A stretch of DNA of 64,000 nt from Eggerthellaceae bacterium (GTDB lineage: Bacteria > Actinomycetota > Coriobacteriia > Coriobacteriales > Eggerthellaceae), in assembly GCA_009782615.1 (NCBI GenBank), contig WRIS01000002.1, positions 1 through 64,000 on the forward strand, given 5' to 3'. The translations under genes and the position numbers were made by a program. Numbering within the stretch: position 1 is the stretch's first letter; every line of letters starts with the position of its first letter. Shown here one piece after another: positions 51,603 to 63,853 of this stretch. The notes under the pieces are model-generated. The model was not told the origin of the DNA and did not search any database. It was given only the letters and a program-made list of their open reading frames with translations.

Positions 51603-54260
51603 CTATTCGCTTGCGCTGGCTTCCTCAGCGCTGTCTTCCTCAGCGCTGTCACTCGCGCTACCTTCGCCAATGTCGTCGCCCGCTTCGCCGTTTTCAGCGT
51701 TTTCGAAATCTTCGCCGCCTTCTTCTTCGTCGTCATCCAAAAGATCGAGTTGGCTTTCTTCCATGTCATCTGATTGCTCTGCCCCATTTTCTTGGGCTTT
51801 GCGTTTTTTCTTGCCACTGCTCACCAACGCAAGTGCCGTTACTTTGTCGTTGTCGGCAACGTTCATAACGCGCACGCCTTGAGTTGAGCGACCGAGTTGC
51901 GAAACACCCGAAGCGGGGGTACGCACCACCACACCTTCTTCTGAAATTATCATGAGCTCGTCAGTTGCATGAACGATTTTCATCGCCGCCAACAAGCCTT
52001 TTTTGTCTGTCATCGTGATGGTGAAAACGCCTTGTCCACCGCGGTGGTGAATGGGATAATCTTCTGCAGGGGTGCGTTTCCCGTAGCCTCGTTCCGTAAT
52101 AACAAACAGCTCAGTTCCTGCTTTTGCAATTTCCATGCCGAGCACGCGCGCACCTGCAGGTACCGTCATGCCGCGCACTCCCATGGTGTCGCGCCCCATC
52201 GCACGCGCTTCTTCTTCGTCCCACGTAATCGCCTTGCCCGCAGAAGAAACCATCATGACCTTTTGCCCTTTTGCCACGCGCTTCACTGAAATTAAGTTGT
52301 CGTTGTCTTTCAGGTTGATAGCGATAAGCCCGTCGCGGCGCGTGCGGTCATACAGGCTCATTGAAGTCTTTTTGACCATGCCTTGTTCGGTAGCAAACAT
52401 GAGATATTCTTCTTCGGGGAAGTCTTTTGTTGCAATAACCGCCGAAATTGTTTCGTCCTTTTCAAGTTGCAACAAATTAACGATTGCCGTTCCGCGTGCA
52501 TGGCGTGACGCTTCGGGCAATTCATACACTTTCAGGCGATACACTTTACCTTTGGTGCTAAAGAACAACATATAGGCATGGGTTGATGCGATGAAAAGAT
52601 GTTCGACAAAGTCGCTGTCTTTGAGGTTGACCCCCTGCATGCCCTTGCCGCCGCGTTTTTGTTGGCGATAGGTGCTTATCGGAAGGCGTTTAACATAGCC
52701 CGTTTTCGTTACCGTCACAACCATGTCCTCTTCGGCAATCAAATCCTCGACATCCAAATCCTTGGCTGCTTCAGAAAGACGCGTGCGACGAGGATTGTTG
52801 TATTTCGCCTTTATCTCAAGCAATTCTTCCTTGATAATTTCGCGCACGAGAGCATCATCGGAAAGGACGCGGCGATAAAAGTCGATTTTCCCGCGAAGCT
52901 CGCGCAATTCATCTTCAATCTTGTTACGCTCAAGGCTGGTTAGGCGGCGCAGGCGCATTTCAAGAATCGCGTCCGTTTGTTTTTTCGTCAGCGCGAAGCG
53001 CTCCATCAAACGTTCGGCGGCTTCGGTGTCGTTTTGCGAAGAACGAATAATGTGAATCACTTCGTCTATGTTGTCCAACGCAATAACATAGCCCTCAAGA
53101 ACGTGTGCCCGCTCTTCTGCTTTTGCAAGGTCATAGCGCGTGCGGCGCACGACAACTTCTTCTTGATGCTGCAAATAGTGATACAGGGTTTCTTTGAGCG
53201 GGAGCACCTTAGGAACGCCGTTGACCAGCGCCAACATGATGACACCGAAATTTACCTGCAACATGGTGTGTTTATAGAGCTTATTGAGAACCACTTGAGG
53301 AATTGCGCTGGCTTTCAAATCAATGATGATATCTATACCGTTGCGGTCGGCACCATCATGAACGCCCGATATTTCAGGTAGTTTTTTCTCGCGTGCAAGT
53401 TCGTCGAGTTTCTCTAAGAGTTTTTTACGGTTTACCTGATAGGGAATTTCTGAAATAACGATTGCGCTCCGCCCGTTTTTTTCTTCACGGATTGAACTTT
53501 TCGCACGAACAGTGATTGACCCGCGCCCTGTTTCGTAGGCATCCACAATGCCGCTTTTTCCCATGATGGTGCCGCCTGTAGGAAAATCGGGTCCAGGCAA
53601 AACCTTCATCAAGTCCGCCGTTGTTGCATCGGGGTTTTCAAGCAGCATACAAGCGGCATCTATGGTCTCCCCCAGATTGTGGGGTGGTATGTTGGTTGCC
53701 ATACCTACCGCGATACCCGAAGAACCATTGACTAACAAATTGGGGAAACGTGCTGGCAAAACCTTTGGTTCTTCCAGGCGTTCATCGTAGTTCGGCTGGA
53801 AATCAACCGTTTCCTTGTCGAGGTCACGCATCAGTTCCATCGCAGCTTTGTCAAGACGAGATTCGGTGTAGCGCATGGCGGCAGGGTTGTCGCCGTCAAT
53901 TGAACCGAAGTTTCCGTGTCCATCAACAAGCGGCACACGCATGGAAAACGATTGCGCCATACGCACCATGGTGTCATAGACTGCCGCATCCCCATGGGGG
54001 TGGTACTTACCGATAACGTCACCAACGGTGCGAGCAGATTTTGAATGAGGACGGTTCGGCGTGATTCCGCTTTCATTCATCGCAAAAAGAATACGCCGAT
54101 GAACGGGTTTGAGTCCGTCGCGCACATCAGGAAGGGCGCGCGATACGATAACGCTCATCGCGTACTCAAGGAAAGACGATTGCATTTCCTTTTCGAGTTC
54201 TGCTGGTAAGACAGTGGTGTTTTCAAGTTCGTTTATATCGAGTTCGTTCTCTTTTGCCAC
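51603..54260 (-). CDS. gyrA: DNA gyrase subunit A
   Basis: This 885-residue gyrase breakage-reunion subunit has [14 protein letters not shown], the quinolone-pocket region [18 protein letters not shown] (Ala92 where E. coli has Ser83; Asp96 matches Asp87), and the catalytic Tyr131 in AAMRYTESR. The GyrA box QQKRGGKG introduces the DNA-wrapping C-terminal domain. The last about 65 residues are Asp/Glu/Ser-rich and disordered. The GTG at 54260 follows AAGGAG by 8 bases. It is 36 bases after gyrB. Confidence 0.97.
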   Translation of the reverse strand: MAKENELDINELENTTVLPAELEKEMQSSFLEYAMSVIVSRALPDVRDGLKPVHRRILFAMNESGITPNRPHSKSARTVGDVIGKYHPHGDAAVYDTMVRMAQSFSMRVPLVDGHGNFGSIDGDNPAAMRYTESRLDKAAMELMRDLDKETVDFQPNYDERLEEPKVLPARFPNLLVNGSSGIAVGMATNIPPHNLGETIDAACMLLENPDATTADLMKVLPGPDFPTGGTIMGKSGIVDAYETGRGSITVRAKSSIREEKNGRSAIVISEIPYQVNRKKLLEKLDELAREKKLPEISGVHDGADRNGIDIIIDLKASAIPQVVLNKLYKHTMLQVNFGVIMLALVNGVPKVLPLKETLYHYLQHQEEVVVRRTRYDLAKAEERAHVLEGYVIALDNIDEVIHIIRSSQNDTEAAERLMERFALTKKQTDAILEMRLRRLTSLERNKIEDELRELRGKIDFYRRVLSDDALVREIIKEELLEIKAKYNNPRRTRLSEAAKDLDVEDLIAEEDMVVTVTKTGYVKRLPISTYRQQKRGGKGMQGVNLKDSDFVEHLFIASTHAYMLFFSTKGKVYRLKVYELPEASRHARGTAIVNLLQLEKDETISAVIATKDFPEEEYLMFATEQGMVKKTSMSLYDRTRRDGLIAINLKDNDNLISVKRVAKGQKVMMVSSAGKAITWDEEEARAMGRDTMGVRGMTVPAGARVLGMEIAKAGTELFVITERGYGKRTPAEDYPIHHRGGQGVFTITMTDKKGLLAAMKIVHATDELMIISEEGVVVRTPASGVSQLGRSTQGVRVMNVADNDKVTALALVSSGKKKRKAQENGAEQSDDMEESQLDLLDDDEEEGGEDFENAENGEAGDDIGEGSASDSAEEDSAEEASASE

Positions 54261-54296
54261 GTTTTGGCTCCTTTATATTAAAACCTTGAATTTCGG

Positions 54297-56538
<2,242 letters not shown>

Positions 56539-57051
56539 TTACCCGAGACTTTCGCTGCCTTTTTTCCATTCCAAATCAGCCACCATTGCCTCGAAAACAC
56601 TTTTTCGCAGCTTTGGGTTTTCAATCAACGAAACCAGTTCTAAAACGTGCTGCTTTTCTTCTTCGTCAAGGGGCACTGACCTTGCGGTGTCTTTAGTAGT
56701 GGGCGCTTTGTTTTCTTTGAAGGGGTAGTTTTTCTTATAGTTGCCACGTGATATTAAGATTTTGAATTCGTCGATATCTTCTTGGAATTTTTGAAGGAAT
56801 TTCATTTTGATAAGTTCTCTGCGTGCATTAAGTTCTGCTGCAGTGATGCTGTCGTCAACATAGACGATAAGCTGCTTGGTCTCCCCTTCTTTTATGATGT
56901 AAATTGAATTCGTGTGTTGCAGCACGACGCCTTCCACACACGCAGCCCACATACTGCGCACGTGAGCAGCCCTTTGCGCAATTTTTGCAAGAGGGTCTTT
57001 TTTTCCCGCTTCGTCATAGAACTCCGCTATATTTTTGGAGAGTTTTTTCAT
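56539..57051 (-). CDS. DciA-like (DUF721) protein
   Basis: This 170-residue protein has an N-terminal DUF721/DciA domain (about 1-105: MKKLSKNIAEFYDEAG, HVRSMWAACVEGVVLQHTNSIYI, KQLIVYVDDSITAAELNARRELIKMKF). DciA is the ancestral loader of the DnaB helicase. The C-terminal part is charged and ends in a helix (EEEKQHVLELVSLIENPKLRKSVFEAM). It lies 7 bases after recF, the usual actinobacterial place. I chose the ATG at 57051 after AAGGAT. Confidence 0.82.
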   Translation of the reverse strand: MKKLSKNIAEFYDEAGKKDPLAKIAQRAAHVRSMWAACVEGVVLQHTNSIYIIKEGETKQLIVYVDDSITAAELNARRELIKMKFLQKFQEDIDEFKILISRGNYKKNYPFKENKAPTTKDTARSVPLDEEEKQHVLELVSLIENPKLRKSVFEAMVADLEWKKGSESLG

Positions 57052-57058
57052 AATATCC

Positions 57059-58186
57059 TTAAGAGGTCTTTTTGCCAGGTAACAGCGGCAAGCGCACCAC
57101 CGTTGCTTGTTTGATGATGTCTTGAGGGAAATATTCAAGGGTGGTTGTGGTAATAAAGGTCTGTGTATCAGCGGAAATATGATTCAGAAGCGCTGTTCTT
57201 CGTGTTTCGTCAAGCTCACTCATCACGTCATCAAGCAACAACACGGGGTTTTGTTGGGTGATTTCTTGAATAACTCCCAGCTCTGCCAATTTAAAAGCAA
57301 GGACCAAAGAACGCTGCTGACCCTGGCTTCCGTAGATTCCCGCATTTTTCCCGTCGATAAAAAACTCTATTTTGTCTATGTGGGGACCAACTAGGGAAGT
57401 TTTTCGCACTTTTTCCTCCCCTTTTTTCGCACGTAGTGTTTGTATAAAACGCTCTTGAGTTTCATTTTTTGAAACGGGTGTGTCGCTACAAGTTTCAGGA
57501 TTTGATTTTTCCCAATAAGGAACATAGGAACAAACCAGCTCTTCTTTTTGTTCGGTAATGTTTTGGTAATGCTCTTTGATAAGCGGCACCATTTTTTGGA
57601 AAAGCGCGTAGCGGTAGTTTTGGAATTGCGCGCCGTTTATCACTAAAAGTTCATTGACGCTTTGAAGGAGCGCTTCGGATTGTTCTTCTTTTAAAAGGCG
57701 ATTTTTATGACGAAGAAGCTTTTCATAATCTTTTTTTATGATTTGGTAGTTGGCGCTTAATTGTACCCCGATAGCATCTATCGCTGATCTTTTAATACTT
57801 TGCGAGCCTTTTACTAAACAAAGGTCGTCGGGAGAAAAAACCACTGAAGGAAGAAGTCCTCTTACCTCTTTTACTTTCTTGTTCTTATCGTTTATTTTAT
57901 AGGTTTTTTTGTTTTCAAAAATATGTAGACTGACTTTTAGTTCTCGATTATCCCCTTTTTCTATCACTTCAATAAACGCTTCTTCGCCGTCCCAAGGAAT
58001 TAATTGGTCAGCCGTTGCGTTGCGCAGCGAAGTAAGCGAGGTAAGCAACTGAATTGCTTCGACGATGTTTGTTTTTCCCACAGCGTTTGGCCCGAGAAAT
58101 ATAGTGAGATTCTCAAGGTGAGACAACTCAAATTGAGAATAATTTCTAAATCCACTAAATCTTATGCTTTGGATAAAAAGACTCAT
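57059..58186 (-). CDS. recF: DNA replication and repair protein RecF
   Basis: This 375-residue SMC-like ATPase helps load RecA at gaps. It has IRFSGFRNYSQFEL, Walker A FLGPNAVGKTNIVEAIQLL, PSVVFSPDDLCLVKGS, signature YGSQGQQRSLVLAFKLAEL and Walker B PVLLLDDVMSELDETRR. It follows dnaN by 27 bases. Confidence 0.95.
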   Translation of the reverse strand: MSLFIQSIRFSGFRNYSQFELSHLENLTIFLGPNAVGKTNIVEAIQLLTSLTSLRNATADQLIPWDGEEAFIEVIEKGDNRELKVSLHIFENKKTYKINDKNKKVKEVRGLLPSVVFSPDDLCLVKGSQSIKRSAIDAIGVQLSANYQIIKKDYEKLLRHKNRLLKEEQSEALLQSVNELLVINGAQFQNYRYALFQKMVPLIKEHYQNITEQKEELVCSYVPYWEKSNPETCSDTPVSKNETQERFIQTLRAKKGEEKVRKTSLVGPHIDKIEFFIDGKNAGIYGSQGQQRSLVLAFKLAELGVIQEITQQNPVLLLDDVMSELDETRRTALLNHISADTQTFITTTTLEYFPQDIIKQATVVRLPLLPGKKTS

Positions 58187-58213
58187 AGTGGCTTGACTCG
58201 CTTTTGCGGTTTA

Positions 58214-59311
58214 TTAAATCCTTACTGGCATAATAAGGTAGAGGAATTTTTCAGCAGTTTCGGTTTTAAAAATCCCTGGTTTTGTTGAATTTTGAATTTC
58301 TAAAAATAGTTTACTTTCTTCGACACTACTTAATCCATCTAAAATATAGGCATAGTTGAAAGCAATTTGGTTGTTTTCTCCAATTATTTCGCACGGTAAA
58401 ATCCCTTGAGCGCTTCCAATATCTTGCGCCGCACTTGAAATTTGTAGAGTTTGAGAATCTATGTTGATGTCGAATTTAATAGGAGTTGTTTTTGTATCAA
58501 TAAGAGAAATCCTTTTAACCACAGAAATAAATTCTGCGTTATTAAGGCTTACTCTCGTGGTATAAGCTTCAGGCAAAAGTTGTTGATAGTTAGGGAATGT
58601 TCCCTCAAGGCGACGATTAACAAAAATAGTATTTTGGTATTGAACTACAATTTGATTTTCTGATAGAGCGAGCGAAACATCATCCTCTGTTTTAGGGAGA
58701 CTTGCTATGTCTTGTAAAAAACTACCCGATATAACCGCTTCAAACATTTCGTCTTGATATTGTTCTGTGTCGGTGTCAACTATTGCAAGACGATATGAAT
58801 CTGTTGCAACCATTTTAAGATGATTTTCTTCGCGGGTTAAAAGAATGCCTGTTAAAATTGGCCTACTTTCATCTTTTGAAACAACGCGCGCAACTTTTTT
58901 AACCATGCTTGAAAAAATGGCGAAAGGAATTTTTATTGTTTGTTGAGCTTCAACCGTAGGAAAGGCGGGAAAATCTTGCGCGTTGAGGGTTTTGATAGAA
59001 AAAGAAGAATTGTCACAAACCACCGTGAGTTGTTGTTCGAATAATTCAAGAGATACAGCAGCATCGGGGAGGCTTTTTACAATTTCTAAGAAAAGCTTGC
59101 CAGGTACAACAACCTGCCCTTCTTCTTCAATTAAGGTATTTACTTTATATTGAACGGATAATTCTAAATCAGTTGCATGAAGCATTAAAACATCACCTTG
59201 TGCAGATAAAAGAATACCCGAAAGAATAGGAAGGGTTGAACGAGTTGAAATACCTTTATATACAACAGAAATGGCATTTTGTAATTCGGATTGGTTAATA
59301 CTGAATTTCAT
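58214..59311 (-). CDS. dnaN: DNA polymerase III beta clamp
   Basis: This 365-residue sliding clamp has three topologically similar domains: MKFSINQSELQNAISVVYKG at the start, the middle FAIFSSMVKKVARVVSKDESRPILTGILL, and the C-terminus ending FLYLIMPVRI, the typical clamp tail. I chose the ATG at 59311, 6 bases after AAAGGG, rather than the ATG at 59326 that precedes this site. Confidence 0.95.
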   Translation of the reverse strand: MKFSINQSELQNAISVVYKGISTRSTLPILSGILLSAQGDVLMLHATDLELSVQYKVNTLIEEEGQVVVPGKLFLEIVKSLPDAAVSLELFEQQLTVVCDNSSFSIKTLNAQDFPAFPTVEAQQTIKIPFAIFSSMVKKVARVVSKDESRPILTGILLTREENHLKMVATDSYRLAIVDTDTEQYQDEMFEAVISGSFLQDIASLPKTEDDVSLALSENQIVVQYQNTIFVNRRLEGTFPNYQQLLPEAYTTRVSLNNAEFISVVKRISLIDTKTTPIKFDINIDSQTLQISSAAQDIGSAQGILPCEIIGENNQIAFNYAYILDGLSSVEESKLFLEIQNSTKPGIFKTETAEKFLYLIMPVRI

Positions 59312-59657
59312 TTTATACCCTTTCATTAATTTCTTATACCGATTTCATCTTATAGGAAACTAACACCTTACATAAGGTTGTGGTAAAAAAATTTTCTTTA
59401 ATTTTTAGTCATCTCGGTTATTTATTTATTTCTTACTTAAATTTCTTTTAATAAGTATTTTTAAAATAATAGTAATAATAAACACGGTGGATTTGTGGAT
59501 AACTCGTATTGAGCCAGATTGGTCTTATTTTTATTTCCTACTTTTATAAGCAATCATTTCATATCTTTTTTAATACTAATTATTACTTAAATTATCACTA
59601 AAGAATTTTTAGTAGTTATTACCAAGATATCAGTCAGCTTTCAAAAACTTTTCTTTT
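59312..59657. other. dnaA-dnaN intergenic region, candidate origin part
   Basis: This 346-bp region is very AT-rich with runs of TTATT and AATAAT. It contains one perfect DnaA box on the minus strand (TGTGGATAA, 59494-59502). The other sites are weak, so it may be only part of the origin or a dnaN regulatory site. Confidence 0.45.
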
Positions 59658-61208
59658 TTAAGAATCTCGGATTAATCGTCTTAAATTCTCAAGTTCTTCA
59701 CGTAATCCACGACTTTCTTTTAATTTCTCTTCAACATTAGCTACCGAATACATAACCGTGCTGTGGTCGCGATTAAATTTCTTTCCAATATCATTGTAGG
59801 GAATATCAAGCATTTGTCGGCAAAGATATATTCCTATTTGGCGGGCATAAATAATATTACGCGTTCTTTTTTTGCCAACCAGATCAGCGTGGCTGATTTT
59901 ATAGTAATTTTCGACTTCTGTTTGTATATCACTCACCGCAAGTCTTTTTGAGGCACCCCCTGAAAAATGATTATCTAAAAGGCGGCTCACTTCCTCAAGG
60001 CTTATATAGGGTTGGTTAAAGAAAATCATCTGAGATATTACTTTTGTAACCGCGCTTTTTAACTCTCTAATATTAGAACTAGAACTCTCAGCAATATAAA
60101 TTTTGACCTCTTCGGGTATCTCGAAAGAAGAATTCCCTTCGCTTTCTTTATATTCTTTAATAAAACTTTTTACAATTCCAAGTTTTGTTTCAATTTCAGG
60201 AGGCTGAATATCAAGGGTAACCCCTGAATTAAAACGTGTTATATAACGTTCATCAATGTCTATGTTTTTTGGTGCTCGATCTGCAGAAAGAACAACTTGT
60301 TTTCCTAAAGTAATAAGTTTATTAAATATTTGAAATACAATTTCGAGGGTTTGTTTTTTTCCTTGAAGGGATTGAACATCATCAATAAGTAAAACATCTG
60401 CTTCTTCGTAGCGAGTTTTAAATTTCTTATAGCTTGATTTTTCTTTATCGTGGGCAACGATTGCTTCGGTGTAATCATTAAGAAGCTCTGCTGCTTCAAC
60501 ATATACTGTTTTTAATTCAGGGAGGGTTTCGTAGAGGTAGTTTTGAATAGCGCGAAGAAGGTGAGTTTTTCCCAACCCGCTTTTTCCATAAATAAAGAAA
60601 GGATTTTGATGCACCTTCCCTGGTATTTCAGCAACCGAAACCGCCATAGAATAAGCCATTCTGTTCGAATCCCCAATGACAAAGTTTTCAAACGTCAACG
60701 ATGATAAAGGATGAAACACACCCACTTCTTGTTCGGGTTTTTTAGTAAAAGTATTTTCAAGGGTTTTCGCAGAAAGTTTTGGAAGGTCTTGTTTTGGTTC
60801 TTTTTTAAGTTCTTGTTTTTGTGAGGGACTTTCGCTTTTTAAACGGCTGTCTTTTTTAAAAGAAGGAAGAATACCTTCAGGTGACGAGGAAAGCGACCCT
60901 GTTTGTTCTTCATTGTTTAGAGTGGTGTCGCTTGAAGCAAGTGCTGCTGAAGCGTCAACCTCAATATTTACCAGATAAGGATTTTGATACAAGTCGCTTA
61001 AGGCTTGTTTAATGAAATCGGTGTAGTGGCGCTCTATCCAGGTTTTTATAAAATCATTGTCGGCACTAAGCATTAAGAATCCATCGCTCATTGCTTGTGG
61101 ATGAAGTCGAGAAAAAAAAGCATCAACTTGAGTGGAGTCGATATGATCGTAGCTTTTAATTTGCCTACAAACATCTTCCCATGATGAATTTAATTTTTCA
61201 GCATCCAT
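59658..61208 (-). CDS. dnaA: Chromosomal replication initiator DnaA
   Basis: This 516-residue initiator has an N-terminal interaction domain (about 1-90), a variable Ser/Lys/Glu-rich linker, an AAA+ domain with FIYGKSGLGKTHLLRAIQNYL, VLLIDDVQSLQGKK and SADRAPKNI, and a C-terminal helix-turn-helix with the signature FNRDHSTVMYSVANVEEKL for DnaA-box binding. I chose the ATG at 61208, 7 bases after AGAGGA. It defines the origin-proximal position of the window. Confidence 0.97.
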   Translation of the reverse strand: MDAEKLNSSWEDVCRQIKSYDHIDSTQVDAFFSRLHPQAMSDGFLMLSADNDFIKTWIERHYTDFIKQALSDLYQNPYLVNIEVDASAALASSDTTLNNEEQTGSLSSSPEGILPSFKKDSRLKSESPSQKQELKKEPKQDLPKLSAKTLENTFTKKPEQEVGVFHPLSSLTFENFVIGDSNRMAYSMAVSVAEIPGKVHQNPFFIYGKSGLGKTHLLRAIQNYLYETLPELKTVYVEAAELLNDYTEAIVAHDKEKSSYKKFKTRYEEADVLLIDDVQSLQGKKQTLEIVFQIFNKLITLGKQVVLSADRAPKNIDIDERYITRFNSGVTLDIQPPEIETKLGIVKSFIKEYKESEGNSSFEIPEEVKIYIAESSSSNIRELKSAVTKVISQMIFFNQPYISLEEVSRLLDNHFSGGASKRLAVSDIQTEVENYYKISHADLVGKKRTRNIIYARQIGIYLCRQMLDIPYNDIGKKFNRDHSTVMYSVANVEEKLKESRGLREELENLRRLIRDS

Positions 61209-61231
61209 AGTTTTTCCTCTACAATCGGACT

Positions 61232-61261
61232 GATTGGTTGCGCGCCGCGAGCAAACCAATC
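61232..61261 (-). promoter_or_regulatory. Hairpin in the dnaA 5' untranslated region
   Basis: GATTGGTT (61232-61239) and AACCAATC (61254-61261) pair around a GC-rich loop about 25 bases before the dnaA start. It could affect translation or be an operator. Confidence 0.4.
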
Positions 61262-61460
61262 GGTCAAAATTCAACGGATTTTTAACTTTGAATGAATAAC
61301 ACGTGCAATCCGAGTAATTTACTGATTGTTGTGCATTGAGGGTTTCTCATGTTTGGCAGCTTCAAGAAAGCATTATATATCCGCAAATTTTTAATATAAA
61401 ATATTTCGCTATTCTTGCTTAGGTATTATTTTAGGTGTTGTTTGGGGGCTGCTTAAGGTT

Positions 61461-62288
61461 TTATTCGAAGGCTTCAGCAATCTTAAAGCCAGTTTCGGTG
61501 AGCATCCTTTTTTGGTTATAAGTTTTTTCAATCAAGCCATATTCTTCAAGTTTTGTGAGCGCAACATACGTACTTGATTGTGCAGCACCAGAAAGTTTTA
61601 CAAGGTCAGTAACACCAAGCGCTCCTTCTTGGTGGAAGAACAACAAGAACTCCTTTTCGCGCGAAGTAAGCGGTGGCATAAAAGCTTTGGGAATTTGAGT
61701 AGTGGGCGGTGTCGATTTTTGGTTCACAAGATTTATCGTAACAACGGCACCTGTGTCAAGGTTGTCTTCAATAGAGATAGTCCCTTTTGAAAAGTCGAGA
61801 TAATCTTTGACTAAAGGAAGCCCTGAACCGACACCGCGGATATAGCGCTTCATAGGCTCAACAGCTGAAGTGAAACCAGGAAGTTGAGCTTTTTCCTTTT
61901 CGGGAATACCTGGTCCTTGATCAGAAAACCTAATAGTGTCGCCTTTGTTGAGAATAGTAACGACTATTTCACTGAATTGAGCATGGATAAAGTTTTCAGT
62001 TACTTCCCGAATAACCGTGTAGGGAATGGATCCCCCACCAAGCTTTGCTTGTTCATAAACCTTAGTTGTAAGGGACTCTATAAATTCTGTTGTCTGCGCG
62101 GGGGCAACTTCGGTAATTCTTGGCGCACTTCGAAAATCATCATAGTAAGCGATGCGCGCCGCGGCGCCGACAAACGAGTAGTCGAACTCGCCAAGGCGAG
62201 ACACCTTGTCTTGCATAATTTGAGAATCGCTGTGTGTTGAGTCGGGCAAAATCGTCCTTGTTTTCAATTCGTTGTGCAGCACTTTCAA
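61461..62288 (-). CDS. GHKL ATPase with C-terminal winged-helix domain
   Basis: This 275-residue protein has a histidine-kinase-like ATPase domain (about 60-190): N box TVIREVTENFIHAQF, G1 RFSDQGPGIPEKEKAQ and G2 YIRGVGSGLPLVKDYL. No His phosphorylation domain is present. A C-terminal winged-helix-like segment (about 205-275; LTSREKEFLLFFHQEGALGVTDLVKLSGAAQSS) suggests DNA binding, so it is likely a cytoplasmic regulator. The start is uncertain: TTG at 62288, GTG at 62282 or ATG at 62216. It sits alone upstream of dnaA. Confidence 0.72.
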   Translation of the reverse strand: MKVLHNELKTRTILPDSTHSDSQIMQDKVSRLGEFDYSFVGAAARIAYYDDFRSAPRITEVAPAQTTEFIESLTTKVYEQAKLGGGSIPYTVIREVTENFIHAQFSEIVVTILNKGDTIRFSDQGPGIPEKEKAQLPGFTSAVEPMKRYIRGVGSGLPLVKDYLDFSKGTISIEDNLDTGAVVTINLVNQKSTPPTTQIPKAFMPPLTSREKEFLLFFHQEGALGVTDLVKLSGAAQSSTYVALTKLEEYGLIEKTYNQKRMLTETGFKIAEAFE

Positions 62289-62990
62289 TGCTTTTCATCA
62301 TAATTCAGATAGAAAGTAAGCGCAAGTTGGTTAAATTGGGGAATAATGTCGAAAATTCCAGGATGCATTAAAGACTTATCGCACGTGAAAAGAAAGAGAA
62401 AGGGGCTTGAACAAGAAGTTTCATAGTTTTCCCCATTTAATTCAGAAAATGGGGAAAAAACTAGAAGAGTGAAATATTTATAAGAAAAGCGGCCCCAAAC
62501 AGCACCACCAATTGTTGATATTTCTTGAAATTTTTAGCAAAAAAGCATTTCTCCCGATGAAAACCGAGGGCTTTATCGGATAAAAAACGAGCTTCATTGA
62601 GATGACCAGACAAAGCGGTACATTTGTTTGAAGAATATCAAATTCTCATCAAAAGACCAGATAAAATAGGCATTAAAAAATTAAGTAATGTTTTTTTGAA
62701 AAACATATAGAAAGGGAAATTTCTGTTAATTTTTCCTTGACATTTTATTTCGTTTAGGATTTCCACACTGCGCCATGAGCGAAAAGTAAGTTTTCCACTT
62801 TTTCCACAATACAAAACGGCGTAGATATTCTTTTTTTGCTACTTTCCCCGTTTTGCTGTCCTTAAGATTTGTGGGGCGAGCGGTTTGAAAAACAGGGCAA
62901 AGCTGCACAAAACCCTTTAAAGAAACCTGCAAAAAGCACCCCAAAGTTCTGCGCGGGTTCTCGTACGGATTCTCTTACACAAAAAGAACC
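62289..62990. other. AT-rich intergenic region, candidate oriC
   Basis: This about 700-bp region has no gene I trust. It contains near-consensus DnaA sites (TTTTCCACA at 62800-62808, ATTTCCACA at 62758-62766) and a perfect 12-bp inverted repeat TTTTCCCCATTT/AAATGGGGAAAA (62427-62458). It separates the minus-strand block from the plus-strand rpmH block. Confidence 0.45.
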
Positions 62991-62991
62991 A

Positions 62992-63019
62992 TTGACATCC
63001 TTTTTTCGAGGTATATAAT
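62992..63019 (+). promoter_or_regulatory. Promoter of rpmH-rnpA-yidD-yidC
   Basis: TTGACA (62992-62997), 16 bases, then TATAAT (63014-63019): consensus at both boxes, 36 bases before rpmH. Confidence 0.85.
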
Positions 63020-63054
63020 TTGGAAGTTACACTTTAAGCAAGAAGGGAAAGAAC

Positions 63055-63189
63055 ATGAAGCGCACCTATCAGCCGAATACTCGGAAGCGGGCGAAGTGTC
63101 ACGGTTTTCGTTCACGTATGTCGACAAGAGGCGGTCGTGCCGTTTTGTCTACGCGCCGCGCTAAAGGACGCAAGCGCCTCTGCGTGTAG
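63055..63189 (+). CDS. rpmH: Ribosomal protein L34
   Basis: This is a 44-residue, very basic protein: [20 protein letters not shown], then [19 protein letters not shown] and the end RLCV. It is a complete L34. AGAAGGG precedes the ATG. It is the first gene of the classic rpmH-rnpA-yidD-yidC operon. Confidence 0.97.
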   Translation: MKRTYQPNTRKRAKCHGFRSRMSTRGGRAVLSTRRAKGRKRLCV

Positions 63190-63198
63190 TGGAGATTT

Positions 63199-63543
63199 GT
63201 GTTGGAAACTATTAAATCCGGCACGGAAATCTCGTATCTTTTTGTACACGGGAGGCGTTTTAGCGCTCCTTTTATCACCCTCATAGTAAAAAAAAGAAAT
63301 CTTCAACACGACCAATCGGGTCGTGTTGCTTTTATTGCGGGAAAAAAATTGGGAAATGCGGTTTGGCGCAACAGGGCGAAACGCCGCATGAGGGCTGTGT
63401 GTAAAGAGGCGGGCGGTCCCTGGCGCGATTATGATGTGATATTTATTGCAAAGTCGCAAACAAACGAAGTTTCTTATAGTAAAGTTCTTTCTACGTGTAA
63501 TGCATTGCTCGCCGAGGTTTTTGATGAGGCGAGTTCGCAATAG
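63199..63543 (+). CDS. rnpA: Ribonuclease P protein component
   Basis: This 114-residue basic protein assists the RNase P RNA in tRNA 5' processing. The RNR motif is in GNAVWRNRAKRRMRAVC, with the central strand VAFIAGKKLG. The GTG at 63199 follows GGAG by 5 bases. It lies 9 bases after rpmH. Confidence 0.94.
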   Translation: MLETIKSGTEISYLFVHGRRFSAPFITLIVKKRNLQHDQSGRVAFIAGKKLGNAVWRNRAKRRMRAVCKEAGGPWRDYDVIFIAKSQTNEVSYSKVLSTCNALLAEVFDEASSQ

Positions 63544-63561
63544 ATTTATAAGGCGGCAAAG

Positions 63562-63804
63562 TTGGAAGCGTTACTAAAACTGGTGAAAAACCTGCCTTGC
63601 AAGATAGCAGTTCTGCTCATCATGTTTTATAAGGCAGTTCTTTCACCTGTGTTGCCAGCAAGCTGTAGGTTTATCCCGACATGTTCAGAGTATGGGCTTA
63701 TCGCTTTTCAAAAGTACGGCTTTTTGAAGGGTTTTTGGCTCACGACTAAAAGGATTCTTCGGTGTCGTCCAGGAGGACCCCACGGGTATGACCCTGTTCC
63801 ATAA
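63562..63804 (+). CDS. yidD: Membrane protein insertion efficiency factor YidD
   Basis: This 80-residue amphipathic protein has the family core [24 protein letters not shown], then [33 protein letters not shown]. It aids YidC-dependent insertion. The start is probably TTG at 63562, 5 bases after AAGGCGG. Confidence 0.93.
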   Translation: MEALLKLVKNLPCKIAVLLIMFYKAVLSPVLPASCRFIPTCSEYGLIAFQKYGFLKGFWLTTKRILRCRPGGPHGYDPVP

Positions 63805-63853
63805 ACGGGTCTTTAAGCGGGGCTTTCTTTGGTATAGAGGAAGGGAATAGTAT

